Assembly (NCBI RefSeq): GCF_024436035.1
Contig: NZ_JANFNG010000002.1
Location: 186,001-250,000, forward strand
Reading direction: 5' to 3'
DNA length: 64,000 bases
From: Streptomyces humicola
GTDB taxonomy: Bacteria; Actinomycetota; Actinomycetes; Streptomycetales; Streptomycetaceae
Position numbers and translations under genes: made by a program. The notes under the pieces are model-generated. The model did no database searches. It saw only the letters and a program-made list of their open reading frames with translations, and was not told the origin of the DNA. Positions 1-8,135 of the stretch are shown here, one piece after another. Within the stretch, counting starts at the first letter, position 1; every line of letters starts with the position of its first letter.

Positions 1-774
1 AGCGCCCTCACCCTGCTGGCCCTGGCCGCCGGGGACGCGGCCCGCAGCCGGCGCGCCATCCTCGCCGAGGCCGAGGAGCGGGCCCGCAGGGCCGAGCACG
101 ACCGCGAGAACGAGGCCAGGCGCCGGGTCACCGAGGAGCGGCTGCGCATCGCGCGGGACCTGCACGATCAGGTGGGTCATCATCTGGCCTTGATCAACGT
201 GCAGGCCGGGGTGGCCGATTACGTCCTGGACGAGCAGCCGGCGCAGGTCAGGGAGTCGCTCGCGCACATCCGGCAGGCGAGCCGGGCCGCGCTCGACGAG
301 CTGAAGGACACCGTCGGCCTGCTGCGTGAGGCAGGCGACGCCGCCGCGCCGACCGAGCCGACGGTAGGGCTGTCGGGCCTGGGTGAGCTCGTCGAGTCGT
401 TCCGCAAGTCGGGACTGAGCATCGAGCACGAGGTGGACGGCACGGTGCGTGCGCTCGCCCCGGCGGCGGACCTGACGGCGTTCCGGGTCGTGCAGGAGTC
501 GCTCACCAACGTCTGCAAGCACGCCGCCGGTGCAAGGACCTGCCTGCGCCTCAGTTACCGCCCCGCCGGCCTGCGCATCGTGGTGGAGAACGAGGGGGAC
601 GGCTCCCGGCCTGCTCGTGCTGTCCCCGCCGGTGGTTGCGGGCACGGCATCCGCGGGATGCGCGAGCGGGTCGCGATCGTCGGCGGAAGCCTGAGCGCGG
701 GCCCTCGGCCGGGCGGGGGCTTCCGGGTCAGTGCGATGCTTCCGCTCGCGCCGGAGCCGGAGGTCGTCTCGTGA
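1..774 (+). CDS. Sensor histidine kinase, NarL/DesK type (5' end outside window)
   Basis: This is the cytoplasmic C-terminal part of a two-component sensor kinase. The frame is open from base 1, so the N-terminal sensor and membrane part lies outside the window. A charged coiled-coil-like stretch leads into a HisKA_3 dimerisation box around bases 140-190 (RIARDLHDQVGHH), where the first His is the predicted phosphorylation site. An HATPase domain follows: the N-box is near base 480-520 (VVQESLTNVCKHA) and a G-box-like GHGIRGMRERV is near base 640. The stop overlaps the GTG of the response regulator by 4 bp (GTGA), so the pair is translationally coupled. The stimulus cannot be inferred from this part. 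Confidence 0.93.
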   Translation, partial: SALTLLALAAGDAARSRRAILAEAEERARRAEHDRENEARRRVTEERLRIARDLHDQVGHHLALINVQAGVADYVLDEQPAQVRESLAHIRQASRAALDELKDTVGLLREAGDAAAPTEPTVGLSGLGELVESFRKSGLSIEHEVDGTVRALAPAADLTAFRVVQESLTNVCKHAAGARTCLRLSYRPAGLRIVVENEGDGSRPARAVPAGGCGHGIRGMRERVAIVGGSLSAGPRPGGGFRVSAMLPLAPEPEVVS

Positions 775-1448
775 CGATCCGTGTGCTGCTCGCCGACGAC
801 CAGGCGTTGCTGCGCGCGGGCTTCAAGGTGCTGATCGACTCCACGCCGGGGATGGAGGTGGTGGGCGAGGCCTCCACCGGGCGCGAGGCCGTGCGGCTCG
901 CCCGTGAACTGCGCGCCGACATCGTGCTGATGGACATCCGGATGCCGGACATGGACGGTCTGGTGGCCACGCGGATGATTACCGAGGACGAGGACCTCGC
1001 CGGGGTGCGGGTTCTGGTGCTGACGACGTTCGAGATCGACGCGTACGTCTTCCAGGCGCTGCGCGCCGGGGCCAGCGGCTTCCTCGGCAAGGGCGCCGAC
1101 CCCAAGGAGCTGATCGAGGCGATCCGCACGGTGGCGGCGGGTGATGCGCTGCTGTCGCCGATGGCGCTGAAGGCCATGATCGGGCGCTTTCTCGCCCAGC
1201 CCGACCGCGGCCCGGTCGACCAGCCGGCGCCGGGGCTGCTCGATGTGCTGACCGGCCGTGAGCGGGAGATCCTCGTCCACGTCGCGGGCGGTCTGTCCAA
1301 CGAGGAGATCGCCGGCCGGCTCGCGCTCAGTCCGCACACCGTCAAGACGCATGTGAACCGCGCGATGACCAAGCTGAAGGCTCACGACCGTGCGCAGCTC
1401 GTGGTGATCGCCTATGAGACGGGGCTGGTCAAGCCTGCCGTCCAGTGA
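771..1448 (+). CDS. Response regulator, NarL/LuxR family
   Basis: This 225-residue transcription factor is the partner of the upstream kinase. The receiver domain starts immediately after the GTG start (VTIRVLLADDQALLRAG). It carries the acidic pair DD near residues 8-9, the predicted phospho-acceptor Asp in VLMDIRMPDMDG near residue 55, and the Lys of FLGKGADP near residue 105. A C-terminal GerE/LuxR helix-turn-helix covers about residues 155-215 (LTGREREILVHVAGGLSNEE, then SPHTVKTHVNRAMTKL). The GTG start is chosen because it overlaps the kinase stop and puts the receiver at the N-terminus. An in-frame start further upstream would run through the kinase gene. Orphan target genes are unknown. 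Confidence 0.95.
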   Translation: MTIRVLLADDQALLRAGFKVLIDSTPGMEVVGEASTGREAVRLARELRADIVLMDIRMPDMDGLVATRMITEDEDLAGVRVLVLTTFEIDAYVFQALRAGASGFLGKGADPKELIEAIRTVAAGDALLSPMALKAMIGRFLAQPDRGPVDQPAPGLLDVLTGREREILVHVAGGLSNEEIAGRLALSPHTVKTHVNRAMTKLKAHDRAQLVVIAYETGLVKPAVQ

Positions 1449-1553
1449 CCGCAGCGCGCGGCCGGCAGCCGCCGCAGCACATGAGCAAACCTGTCAAAAC
1501 GGTCATGCAGAATCTACGCTGATGTCACAAGCGCACCGTCACGGAGGTGGGCC

Positions 1554-1841
1554 ATGAGCCGCCGTCGCCACTTCCATATGGACCAGGCCGGCCATTCCAT
1601 CACGGTGAACGTGCGCTCCGGCCATACGGCCGAGGCGGAGGTGCTGGTGGACGGCAAGGAGGTCGCCGTCAAGCAGCTGCACGGCTCGGGAACGAGCCTG
1701 CTCTGCGCCGAGCTGCCGGAGGAGCCGGTCCGCCCGTTCCAGGTCCGCATACGGCTTCCGAGGATGGGGTCCGGCACCCCCTCATGTGTGCTGCAACTCG
1801 ACGGGGTCGAGCAGGCGATGCCGGAGCGGGCAGGCCCGTAG
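1554..1841 (+). CDS. Small hypothetical protein
   Basis: A 95-residue protein with no recognised domain. It has a good ribosome-binding site (GGAGGTG about 5 bases before the ATG) and GC-biased third positions, which support real coding. The sequence is rich in short beta-strand-like segments (HSITVNVRSG, AEAEVLVDGKEVAVKQL, FQVRIRLP) and has no signal peptide or membrane segment, so a small cytosolic beta-rich protein is plausible. It stands alone between the two-component operon and a leftward gene. Function unknown. Confidence 0.6.
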   Translation: MSRRRHFHMDQAGHSITVNVRSGHTAEAEVLVDGKEVAVKQLHGSGTSLLCAELPEEPVRPFQVRIRLPRMGSGTPSCVLQLDGVEQAMPERAGP

Positions 1842-1850
1842 CGGCGCCGA

Positions 1851-2120
1851 TCAGTGGCGGAGCACGCCCTGGGCGGGCAGGCCGGGTGCGGCACCGGTCC
1901 GGGCGGGGTCGCGGTGGCGCGTGGGCCAGTCGCCGGGCTGCAGCGGTGCGGGGTGGCGTGTGCCGGAGGCCACTGTGAGGGGTGTGGCCGGTGTGCCCGA
2001 GGAGGGCGGGGAGGCACGGCCTGAGGAGCAGGTGGCGACCGCGACGAGCACGGCCGCCACCACGGTCCGCAGCAGCGCCCGAGGCGTCGTACCGCCATCA
2101 TCCGGTCCTCGCTCCCCCAC
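1851..2120 (-). CDS. Small exported or lipoprotein-like hypothetical protein
   Basis: An 89-residue leftward reading frame. Residues about 14-33 form an Arg followed by a hydrophobic stretch (LLRTVVAAVLVAVATCSS) with a Cys, which resembles a secretion or lipoprotein signal although the lipobox is not canonical. The remainder is Pro/Thr/Gly/Ser-rich and low in hydrophobicity, as in a short extracellular tail. The GTG start at 2120 sits directly behind GAGGGAG, closer than usual, so the exact start is uncertain. No family is recognised. It could be a chance frame, but the signal-like N-terminus argues for a small cell-surface protein. Confidence 0.42.
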   Translation of the reverse strand: MGERGPDDGGTTPRALLRTVVAAVLVAVATCSSGRASPPSSGTPATPLTVASGTRHPAPLQPGDWPTRHRDPARTGAAPGLPAQGVLRH

Positions 2121-2276
2121 CTCCCTCTACGGTGCATCCGGAAGGCGCAGAACGCGGGCCGGCCCATCAACCCCGAGATCCTCTTTCGTATCGTGGATGA
2201 TACTTTCCATCTAGCGGAGGGCAGTTGTAGCTTCCGCCAATGCCGGGTCCGGCGAGCGAAGCGGAGGGGAAGGCAC

Positions 2277-3062
2277 GTGACATACAGCTGCCGGCGGACG
2301 GCGGGCCGAGGCCGCCTGCTGCGCGAGCCGAACGATCCGCTCGCCCCCGCCTACGGACGGCTGCTGACCGACGACGAACTCCTCGACGTGGGACGGCACC
2401 TGCGCCGTGAGATCGACACCACCGCCTCGTACACGCAGCGTGCCGCCGCCGTCCTGGGGTCCGTGCCACGGCCCGCCCGGACCGGCATGGTCGCGCGCGT
2501 CTGGGACGACGACCGCGCCGCCGTCGCCGCCCTGCTCGACGGGCTCGGGGAGCTGCCGAGACAGCTTGCGCCGCCGCTGGTCGTCGACCTGTTCCGCGGG
2601 CCCGGCACGGTCGGGTTCCACCTCGGGCGGCGCCTGGGCGGGACGGTGTTCGCCGCCGAACCCGACACCGTCGTCCACGAGGTGACCAGCCATCAGCTCG
2701 CACAGGCCGGCGCGCGGGTGAGCCTGCACAACATCGGCTGCCGCGAGCTGCCGCAGATCCTCGCTCCCCGCGGCCCGCGCGACGTGTACCTGGTGGAGCC
2801 GCCGTGGCGCGGGCCCGAACCGGGCCGCGACATCGACCTGCGCCGCACCGAGCCGCCGATCCAGGTCATCGTGCGGGACATCGGCCGAGCCCGGCACGGC
2901 AGGCCCTACATCCTTGTGCTGAAGACGCACGAGCGCATCAGCGTGGAGTCGGCGGAGCGTGCGCTCGGCGGCGCGCGGCACCTGCGCTCCTACGTACCGC
3001 CGCCGCTGCGGGAGGGCGGGCTGCCGCGGGCCTTCTACGGCCTGTTCGCGATGCCGGGCTGA
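2277..3062 (+). CDS. Class I SAM-dependent methyltransferase-like protein (TGS1-like motifs)
   Basis: About 261 residues. The GTG start at 2277 is chosen because GGAGGGGAAGG lies just upstream; an in-frame ATG at 2193 would add 28 Arg/Cys-rich residues. The central region has a Rossmann-type motif I (VVDLFRGPGTVGFHLGRRLG, about residues 110-130) followed by an acidic end of strand 2 (FAAEPD). A motif IV VEPPWRGPE lies near residue 175. The PPW-GP arrangement resembles RNA-cap guanine-N2 / TGS1-type and related methyltransferases. The substrate is not evident; RNA is only a guess from that resemblance. The N-terminal 80 residues are not recognised. It is monocistronic, upstream of the MscS gene with a 110-bp gap. 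Confidence 0.65.
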   Translation: MTYSCRRTAGRGRLLREPNDPLAPAYGRLLTDDELLDVGRHLRREIDTTASYTQRAAAVLGSVPRPARTGMVARVWDDDRAAVAALLDGLGELPRQLAPPLVVDLFRGPGTVGFHLGRRLGGTVFAAEPDTVVHEVTSHQLAQAGARVSLHNIGCRELPQILAPRGPRDVYLVEPPWRGPEPGRDIDLRRTEPPIQVIVRDIGRARHGRPYILVLKTHERISVESAERALGGARHLRSYVPPPLREGGLPRAFYGLFAMPG

Positions 3063-3173
3063 GCGGTGGCGTCGACGGCGGCACCGGGCGGGGTACACGC
3101 CTGGAACCAATGCAAGTACGTTCGGATAGGTTCGCACCCGTAATCCGCACACCGTGGAGGGATCCGAGGACCC

Positions 3174-4292
3174 ATGGAAACCGTGCTGCGACCGCTGACC
3201 GTGGCCGGCAGCGCCGTTGCCGTCACCCTGGCCGTCGGGTGGACGGCCGATCGCATGCTGCGACGCGCCGACGCCCGCCATCCGGAGACCCCGCTGTGGC
3301 AGCTGCTGCGCCGCTGCCGGCTTCCGCTGCAGGTGGCGCTCTGCGCGGGCCTGTTGCTCGGCGGCTACCGCGCCGCCCACGTGGGGCGCGGCCATGAGGA
3401 AGCCATCGAGCAGGTGCTCGTCCTGGTGCTGATCGCCGCCATGGCATGGCTGGTGATGCACGGAGTCGGGGCCGTCGTCGAGACCGGGTACGCGCGGTAC
3501 GCCGCTGCCTCCCACGACCCGGCCCGGCTGCGCCGGGTACGCACTCAGGTGACGCTCATCCAGCGCGTTGTCACCGCGGCCGTCGGGATCGTCGCGGCCG
3601 CCGTGATGCTGATGCAGTTCCCGGCGATGCGGGCGGTGGGTACGTCGGTGCTGGCGTCGGCCGGGGTCATCGCCGCCGTCGCCGGCATCGCGGCCCAGTC
3701 CACGCTCGGCAACCTCTTTGCCGGTCTGCAGATCGCCTTCGGCGACATGGTGCGCATCGGCGACACGGTCGTCGTCCAGGGCGAGTGGGGCACCGTCGAG
3801 GAGATCACCCTGACCTATCTGGTCGTCAGCACGTGGGACGAGCGCCGTATCACGATGCCCGTCTCGTACTTCACCAGCAGGCCGTTCGAGAACTGGTCGC
3901 GCGGCAGCGCCCAGATGACGGGGACGGTCTTCTTCCACCTCGACCACGCCGTGCCGGTCGACCTCATGCGCGAGCGCCTCCACCAGGAGCTCAAGGAGTG
4001 CGAGGCATGGGACGGCCGTGCCTGGAGCCTGGTGGTCACCGACACCACCCCGACGACGATCCAGGTGCGCGCGCTCGCCACCGCCAAGGACTCCGCCGAC
4101 CTGTGGACGCTTCGGTGCACCATCCGCGAGCGGCTCATCGACTGGCTGCGCTGCGAGCATCCGTACGCCCTGCCGCGGGTGAACACCGCTCCCGCTCCGG
4201 GACACGATGCCGCCCCCGACCGCGGCGCGGCCGCGGGCCCGCGCCCGGGCGACATCGGCCCCGGGCCCGGGACGGCTCCGCCGCCGAGCTGA
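3174..4292 (+). CDS. Mechanosensitive ion channel, MscS family
   Basis: A 372-residue membrane channel that would open under membrane tension to release solutes during hypo-osmotic shock. Four hydrophobic segments are visible (about residues 7-24, 50-66, 80-100 and 123-165). The last contains the Ala/Gly-rich pore helix SVLASAGVIAAVAGIAAQST and then LGNLFAGLQIAFGDMVRIGD, the hallmark MscS signature. A beta domain (VQGEWGTVEEITLTYLVV) and an alpha/beta C-terminal domain follow. The last 45 residues are Pro/Gly/Ala-rich and probably disordered. The ATG is preceded by GAGGA. It has one transmembrane segment more than E. coli MscS, which is common in actinobacteria. Confidence 0.93.
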   Translation: METVLRPLTVAGSAVAVTLAVGWTADRMLRRADARHPETPLWQLLRRCRLPLQVALCAGLLLGGYRAAHVGRGHEEAIEQVLVLVLIAAMAWLVMHGVGAVVETGYARYAAASHDPARLRRVRTQVTLIQRVVTAAVGIVAAAVMLMQFPAMRAVGTSVLASAGVIAAVAGIAAQSTLGNLFAGLQIAFGDMVRIGDTVVVQGEWGTVEEITLTYLVVSTWDERRITMPVSYFTSRPFENWSRGSAQMTGTVFFHLDHAVPVDLMRERLHQELKECEAWDGRAWSLVVTDTTPTTIQVRALATAKDSADLWTLRCTIRERLIDWLRCEHPYALPRVNTAPAPGHDAAPDRGAAAGPRPGDIGPGPGTAPPPS

Positions 4293-4313
4293 GCTCCTGC
4301 CGCGCGCAGCGCC

Positions 4314-4688
4314 TCACCTGCCGCGCAGCCGCTCCAGATCGCGGCGTTCACGCTTGGTGGGTCGGCCCGTGCCGCGGTCGCGAAGGGGGACGGTCACGGC
4401 CTCCTCGCGCGGTGGCGGCGGCGGACTGTTGTCGACGTAGCACTCCGCGGCGACGGCCGCGCCGACCCGTTTGCGCACGATGCGGGAGACGACGACGATC
4501 CGCTCACGCCCGACGTGGTAGAGCCGCACCTCGTCGCCGGAGCGCACCGGGTGGGCCGGCTTGACCCGCTCGCCGTTGACGCGCACATGGCCGCCACGGC
4601 AGGCGGACGCGGCCAGCGACCGGGTCTTGGTGAGCCGCACCGACCAGATCCAGCTGTCGACCCGCACGGTCCCCTCGTCTGAAGCCAT
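4314..4688 (-). CDS. S4-domain RNA-binding protein (Hsp15/HslR-like)
   Basis: A 124-residue basic protein with an S4 fold in residues about 9-70 (VDSWIWSVRLTKTRSLAASA, then VRVNGERVKPAHPVRSGDEV). This is the pattern of heat-shock protein 15, which recycles stalled 50S subunits with peptidyl-tRNA. A basic, proline-containing tail (RPTKRERRDLERLRGR) ends the protein. The ATG at 4688 is chosen over an upstream in-frame start because the S4 domain begins right after it and the upstream extension would overlap the divergent phosphatase. It is transcribed divergently from the phosphatase gene with only 37 bp between starts, so the promoters overlap. Confidence 0.88.
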   Translation of the reverse strand: MASDEGTVRVDSWIWSVRLTKTRSLAASACRGGHVRVNGERVKPAHPVRSGDEVRLYHVGRERIVVVSRIVRKRVGAAVAAECYVDNSPPPPPREEAVTVPLRDRGTGRPTKRERRDLERLRGR

Positions 4689-4725
4689 GCACCCGACTCT
4701 ACGACCGCGCCGTACCCTGATCGCC

Positions 4726-5223
4726 GTGCACATCTGTTTCGTCTGTACCGGGAACATCTGCCGCTCCCCCACTGCCGCGCTCGTCTTCGCCGAACAGCTG
4801 CGCCGCGCCGGGCTCGACGACGTCGTCGAGGTGAGCAGCGCGGGCCTGGGACCGTGGCACGTCGGGGAGTCGATGGACGAGCGGGCGGCGGCGGTGCTGG
4901 CCCGGCGCGGCTATCCGACCGGGCACGTCGCGGCCCAGGTGGACTCCGGGCATCTCGACGCCGACCTGCTGCTGGCAATGGACTGCGGTCACGACAAGGC
5001 TCTGCGCCGGCGCCTGGACGATCCCGACCGGGTCAGGCTGCTGCGCTCCTTCGATCCCGGCGCGGGCGAGGATCTGGACGTGCCCGATCCGTACTACGGC
5101 GGTCCTGACGGGTTCGACGAAGTGCTCGCCATGATCGAGGCGGCGATGCCCGGGCTGCTCGCCTGGGTGCGCGACCGGCTCGCCGCACACGGCCACGACG
5201 CCCACGACGCCCACGAGGCATGA
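4726..5223 (+). CDS. Low-molecular-weight protein-tyrosine phosphatase
   Basis: A 165-residue cytosolic phosphatase. The catalytic P-loop C-x5-R is at the very N-terminus (VCTGNICRS, residues about 6-14), and the general-acid Asp is in the DPYYGG motif near residue 125. Length and architecture match the LMW-PTP family (about 150-165). The GTG start puts the P-loop at the expected position, and no upstream in-frame start fits. The gene overlaps the next one by 4 bp (ATGA), so phosphatase and kinase-like product are probably co-translated. Pairing with fructosamine-3-kinase-like genes is known in bacteria and may link both to protein deglycation. Confidence 0.95.
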   Translation: MHICFVCTGNICRSPTAALVFAEQLRRAGLDDVVEVSSAGLGPWHVGESMDERAAAVLARRGYPTGHVAAQVDSGHLDADLLLAMDCGHDKALRRRLDDPDRVRLLRSFDPGAGEDLDVPDPYYGGPDGFDEVLAMIEAAMPGLLAWVRDRLAAHGHDAHDAHEA

Positions 5224-6083
5224 ACGGCACGGACGCGGGTGGGCCCGGGGGCGCGGCGGCGCGACTGACCGGACGCAGCGCACAGTCGGTGCGCCGGCTG
5301 TCGCCGACGATGGCGCAGGTCACGCTCGACGGCGGGGACGTCGTGGTGGTCAAGCGCGGGCACGGGCCCGGTGCGACACGTGCGGAGGCGGCCGGGCTGC
5401 GCTGGCTGGCCGCGGCCGGCGCGGTGCCCCTTCCCGCGGTGCGAGGCGTGGACGACCAGTGGCTGGTGATCGACCGCGTCGCGACGGGGCGGCCGACCGC
5501 GGCGGCGGCCGAGCGGCTGGGGCGCGAGCTGGCGGTGCTGCACGCCGAAGGCGCCCCGGCATTCGGCGCCCCTCCGCCCGGTGGGCCGGCCGACGCGTGG
5601 ATCGGCCTGGCGCCCATGGCCGACGTCCCCGGTGAGAGCTGGCCGCAGTGGTATGCAGAGCGGCGCGTGCTGCCGTATCTGCGCAGGGCGGTCGACGCGG
5701 GGATCATGACGCACGAGGAGGCGGCGGTCGTCGAGCGGGTGTGCGAGCGGCTCGACGAGCGTGCGGGACCTCCCGAGCCGCCCGCCCGCCTGCACGGCGA
5801 TCTGTGGAGCGGGAACGTGCTGTGGGGCGGCGACGGACAGGCGTGGCTGATCGATCCGGCGGCGCACGGCGGGCACCGGGAGACGGATCTGGCGATGCTG
5901 CAGCTGTTCGGCTGCCCGCATCTTGAGCACGTGCTCGCCGGCTACCAGGAGATGGCGCCGCTCGCCGGCGGCTGGGCCGGCCGCGTCGGCGTGCACCAGC
6001 TGTTTCCGCTGCTCGTGCATGCCGTGCTGTTCGGACGCGGGTATGCCGGACAGGCCGTGGCCGCGGCCAGGTCGGCCGGTTGA
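5220..6083 (+). CDS. Fructosamine kinase / aminoglycoside phosphotransferase family protein
   Basis: A 287-residue small-molecule kinase of the FN3K family. These phosphorylate ketosamines on glycated proteins, leading to their spontaneous breakdown. Visible motifs are the nucleotide-binding Lys in VVVVKRG near residue 45, the catalytic loop LHGDLWSGNVLW near residue 195, and the metal-binding IDPAAHGGHRETDLAML near residue 212, all diagnostic of fructosamine kinases. The start overlaps the phosphatase stop (ATGA), so the two form an operon. The closest alternative is a generic APH-family kinase, but HGDLWSGN with the GHRE extension favours FN3K. Confidence 0.9.
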   Translation: MNGTDAGGPGGAAARLTGRSAQSVRRLSPTMAQVTLDGGDVVVVKRGHGPGATRAEAAGLRWLAAAGAVPLPAVRGVDDQWLVIDRVATGRPTAAAAERLGRELAVLHAEGAPAFGAPPPGGPADAWIGLAPMADVPGESWPQWYAERRVLPYLRRAVDAGIMTHEEAAVVERVCERLDERAGPPEPPARLHGDLWSGNVLWGGDGQAWLIDPAAHGGHRETDLAMLQLFGCPHLEHVLAGYQEMAPLAGGWAGRVGVHQLFPLLVHAVLFGRGYAGQAVAAARSAG

Positions 6084-6197
6084 CCGCGGCCGGGCGGCCG
6101 GGCGGCCGGCACAGGAAATGCACATTTTTCCAGAGACACCTTGAATTGAAGCAAACAAACCACGTATAGCTGGAAAAACCATGACAAGGTGCGCCGG

Positions 6198-6533
6198 ATG
6201 CAGGAGACACCGGACTGTGGCGTCCCCCCGCCCTCGACCGAGGAGTTCCTGCGCATGGTGCACGGAGCCGACCCCGCTCCCCACCCCGTTCCCGAACCGA
6301 CGCCCCACGCCGACCCCGGGCCGGCCCTCGACTGCGACGAGTGCCGTGGTGGGGGCACCGTGATCACCGCGCAGGGCCGTCACGAGCTGTGCCCCGCCTG
6401 CCAGTCGGCCGCCCCGCGCCAGGGGCACGACACCCCCCTCACCCGGACAGCCGCGCATGTGGGCACAGCGCCGCGGGAAGAATCTGGCAGGAGGGCAGTG
6501 ATCGGCTGTCCCGTGAGATCGGAGCCCCCCTGA
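6198..6533 (+). CDS. Small hypothetical protein with a CxxC...CxxC zinc-ribbon-like motif
   Basis: A 111-residue frame starting at an ATG with AAGGTG upstream (a GTG 9 bases earlier is also possible). Residues about 44-66 hold CDECRGGG and, 16 residues after the second Cys, CPAC. The spacing resembles a treble-clef or DnaJ-type zinc site. The rest is Pro/His/Ala-rich and low in complexity. The 3' part overlaps the area where the next gene could start. No family is recognised. It is probably a small metal-binding protein, but a chance frame cannot be excluded. The upstream 110 bp is unusually AT-rich for this genome and may hold its promoter. Confidence 0.45.
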   Translation: MQETPDCGVPPPSTEEFLRMVHGADPAPHPVPEPTPHADPGPALDCDECRGGGTVITAQGRHELCPACQSAAPRQGHDTPLTRTAAHVGTAPREESGRRAVIGCPVRSEPP

Positions 6534-6562
6534 GCAGCGAGTTCCGCGCAGCGGCCCTGGAC

Positions 6563-7648
6563 GTGCCCACGTTCGGCGTTGAGGAGGAGTTCCTTCTCGT
6601 CGACCGCGAAACGTGCGTCCCCTCACCGTGCGCGTCCATGGTCCTCAAGAACGCTGGGGACGTGCTCGGCGACCAGGTCCAGGCCGAGCTGTTTCCCACC
6701 CAGGTGGAGACGTGTACCCGTCCGGTCCGCACTCTCGACGAACTGCGGAAGGATCTGGTGCGGCTACGCTCGGCCGTTGCCGCCGCCGCGGCGGAGTCCG
6801 GGTGCCTGGTGGTCGCCTCCGGCACCGCGGTGGTGCCGGCGTCCGGTCCGTTCGAGGTCACCGGCTCCTCGCGGTATCTGCGGATGGCGGCCGAGTTCGG
6901 CGCCGTCACCGATGAGCTGGGCAGTGGGGTGTGCGGCTGCCACGTGCACGTCGCGGTGAGCTGCCGCGACGAGGCCGTGCGGCTGGGCAACCACGTACGG
7001 CTCTGGCTTCCCACAGTCGGCGCGCTCGCCGCCAACTCGCCGTTCCGCAACGGCTCGGACAGTGGGTACGCCAGCTGGCGGGCGATGAGCTGGTCGCAGT
7101 GGCCGGGCGTGGGCCCGGCGCCGATGCTGCCGGACGCCGCGGCCTACGACGCGCTGGTCGATTCCCTCATCGCCTCGGGGTTCATGCTCGACCGGGGAGG
7201 GATCTACTGGTACGCCCGGCCGTCCGAGCACTGCCCGACGCTGGAGGTCAGGGTCGCGGACGTCAACTGCGATCTCGACATCGTGGTGCTCGTCGCGGCT
7301 CTCGTACGTGGGCTCGTGGCCGTACTGCTGGCCGCGGTGCGCATGGAGGAGTCCGCCCCCGCTGTCCCCGACCGGCTGCTGCAGGCCGCGCACTGGCGGG
7401 CCGCCCGCGACGGGCTCGCGGGCCTCGGCGTCGATCTCGCCACCGGCCGGACCCGGCCCGCCGTGGAACTGGTCGAGGCGCTGATCGACCGGGCCGCGCC
7501 GGGGCTGGAGGCGGCGGGCGACTTGGACACGGTGCGGGGGCTGTGGCAGCGGGTGCGCGCCCAGCGGGGCGGTGCGGCACGGCAGCGCGCGGTGTACCGC
7601 AGGCGCGGCGATCTGCGCGACGTGGTGGACGCTGTGACCGTGCGGTGA
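6563..7648 (+). CDS. Carboxylate-amine ligase, GCS2/YbdK family
   Basis: About 361 residues of the glutamate-cysteine ligase type 2 family. These ATP-dependent enzymes join a carboxylate (often Glu) to an amine such as Cys. The family's N-terminal signature follows the chosen GTG directly (PTFGVEEEFLLVD), and VCGCHVHVAV near residue 130 contains the conserved metal-binding/catalytic HVH. PTLEVRVADVN near residue 225 is the second conserved block. Length fits the family (about 370). The start is uncertain: no strong ribosome-binding site precedes 6563, and upstream candidates are only CTG codons. In a mycothiol-producing organism the true substrate is unclear. Confidence 0.9.
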   Translation: MPTFGVEEEFLLVDRETCVPSPCASMVLKNAGDVLGDQVQAELFPTQVETCTRPVRTLDELRKDLVRLRSAVAAAAAESGCLVVASGTAVVPASGPFEVTGSSRYLRMAAEFGAVTDELGSGVCGCHVHVAVSCRDEAVRLGNHVRLWLPTVGALAANSPFRNGSDSGYASWRAMSWSQWPGVGPAPMLPDAAAYDALVDSLIASGFMLDRGGIYWYARPSEHCPTLEVRVADVNCDLDIVVLVAALVRGLVAVLLAAVRMEESAPAVPDRLLQAAHWRAARDGLAGLGVDLATGRTRPAVELVEALIDRAAPGLEAAGDLDTVRGLWQRVRAQRGGAARQRAVYRRRGDLRDVVDAVTVR

Positions 7649-7812
7649 GCGACGCCTGCGCGGCCGCCGGGCCGCAGACGACAACGACACGACAACGACG
7701 GCCGTACCACTGCGCCGGGCTGGCGGATAAGCGAACAAGGGCAGGGAAGCACTGCGTGACCGGTCGGCGATCTCCGGGTGCGGGGCGTCCGGCGGGCCCG
7801 CATCCTGAAGGC

Positions 7813-8055
7813 ATGAGCGAGCACGCAGCCAAGGGCGAGCCGCCCCGGCCCCGTGTGGAGGTCGCCGAGTTCGCCAAGGACACCAGGTACCGCCTGGTCC
7901 GCATCGGCGAGGCATCGTGGGAGCCGCTGGAGCGCGAGGAGTTCGAGGTGGAGGTGCGGCGCGCGTACCCGGACATCGACCTGCACGACGCGAAGCAGGT
8001 GCACTGGGCGGACCGGCCGTGGGAGTGGCCCGCGTGGCATCAGGGCGAGGCCTGA
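7813..8055 (+). CDS. Small conserved-looking hypothetical protein
   Basis: An 80-residue acidic protein starting at ATG 7813, with GAAGG just upstream. The body is compact with alternating charged and aromatic residues (DTRYRLVRIGEASWEPLERE, then a Trp-rich C-terminus DRPWEWPAWHQG). It has no signal, membrane segment or recognised motif. Codon bias is typical of the neighbourhood. It lies between the GCS2 ligase and an enoyl-CoA hydratase with gaps that suggest its own promoter. Function unknown. Confidence 0.6.
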   Translation: MSEHAAKGEPPRPRVEVAEFAKDTRYRLVRIGEASWEPLEREEFEVEVRRAYPDIDLHDAKQVHWADRPWEWPAWHQGEA

Positions 8056-8135
8056 CGGCGGCGTCTTGCCGGGGCCCTGCCGGTCCGGCAGGATGCGGGG
8101 CCAGACGGTGGCAACCACGGTGACAGGGGATCACG

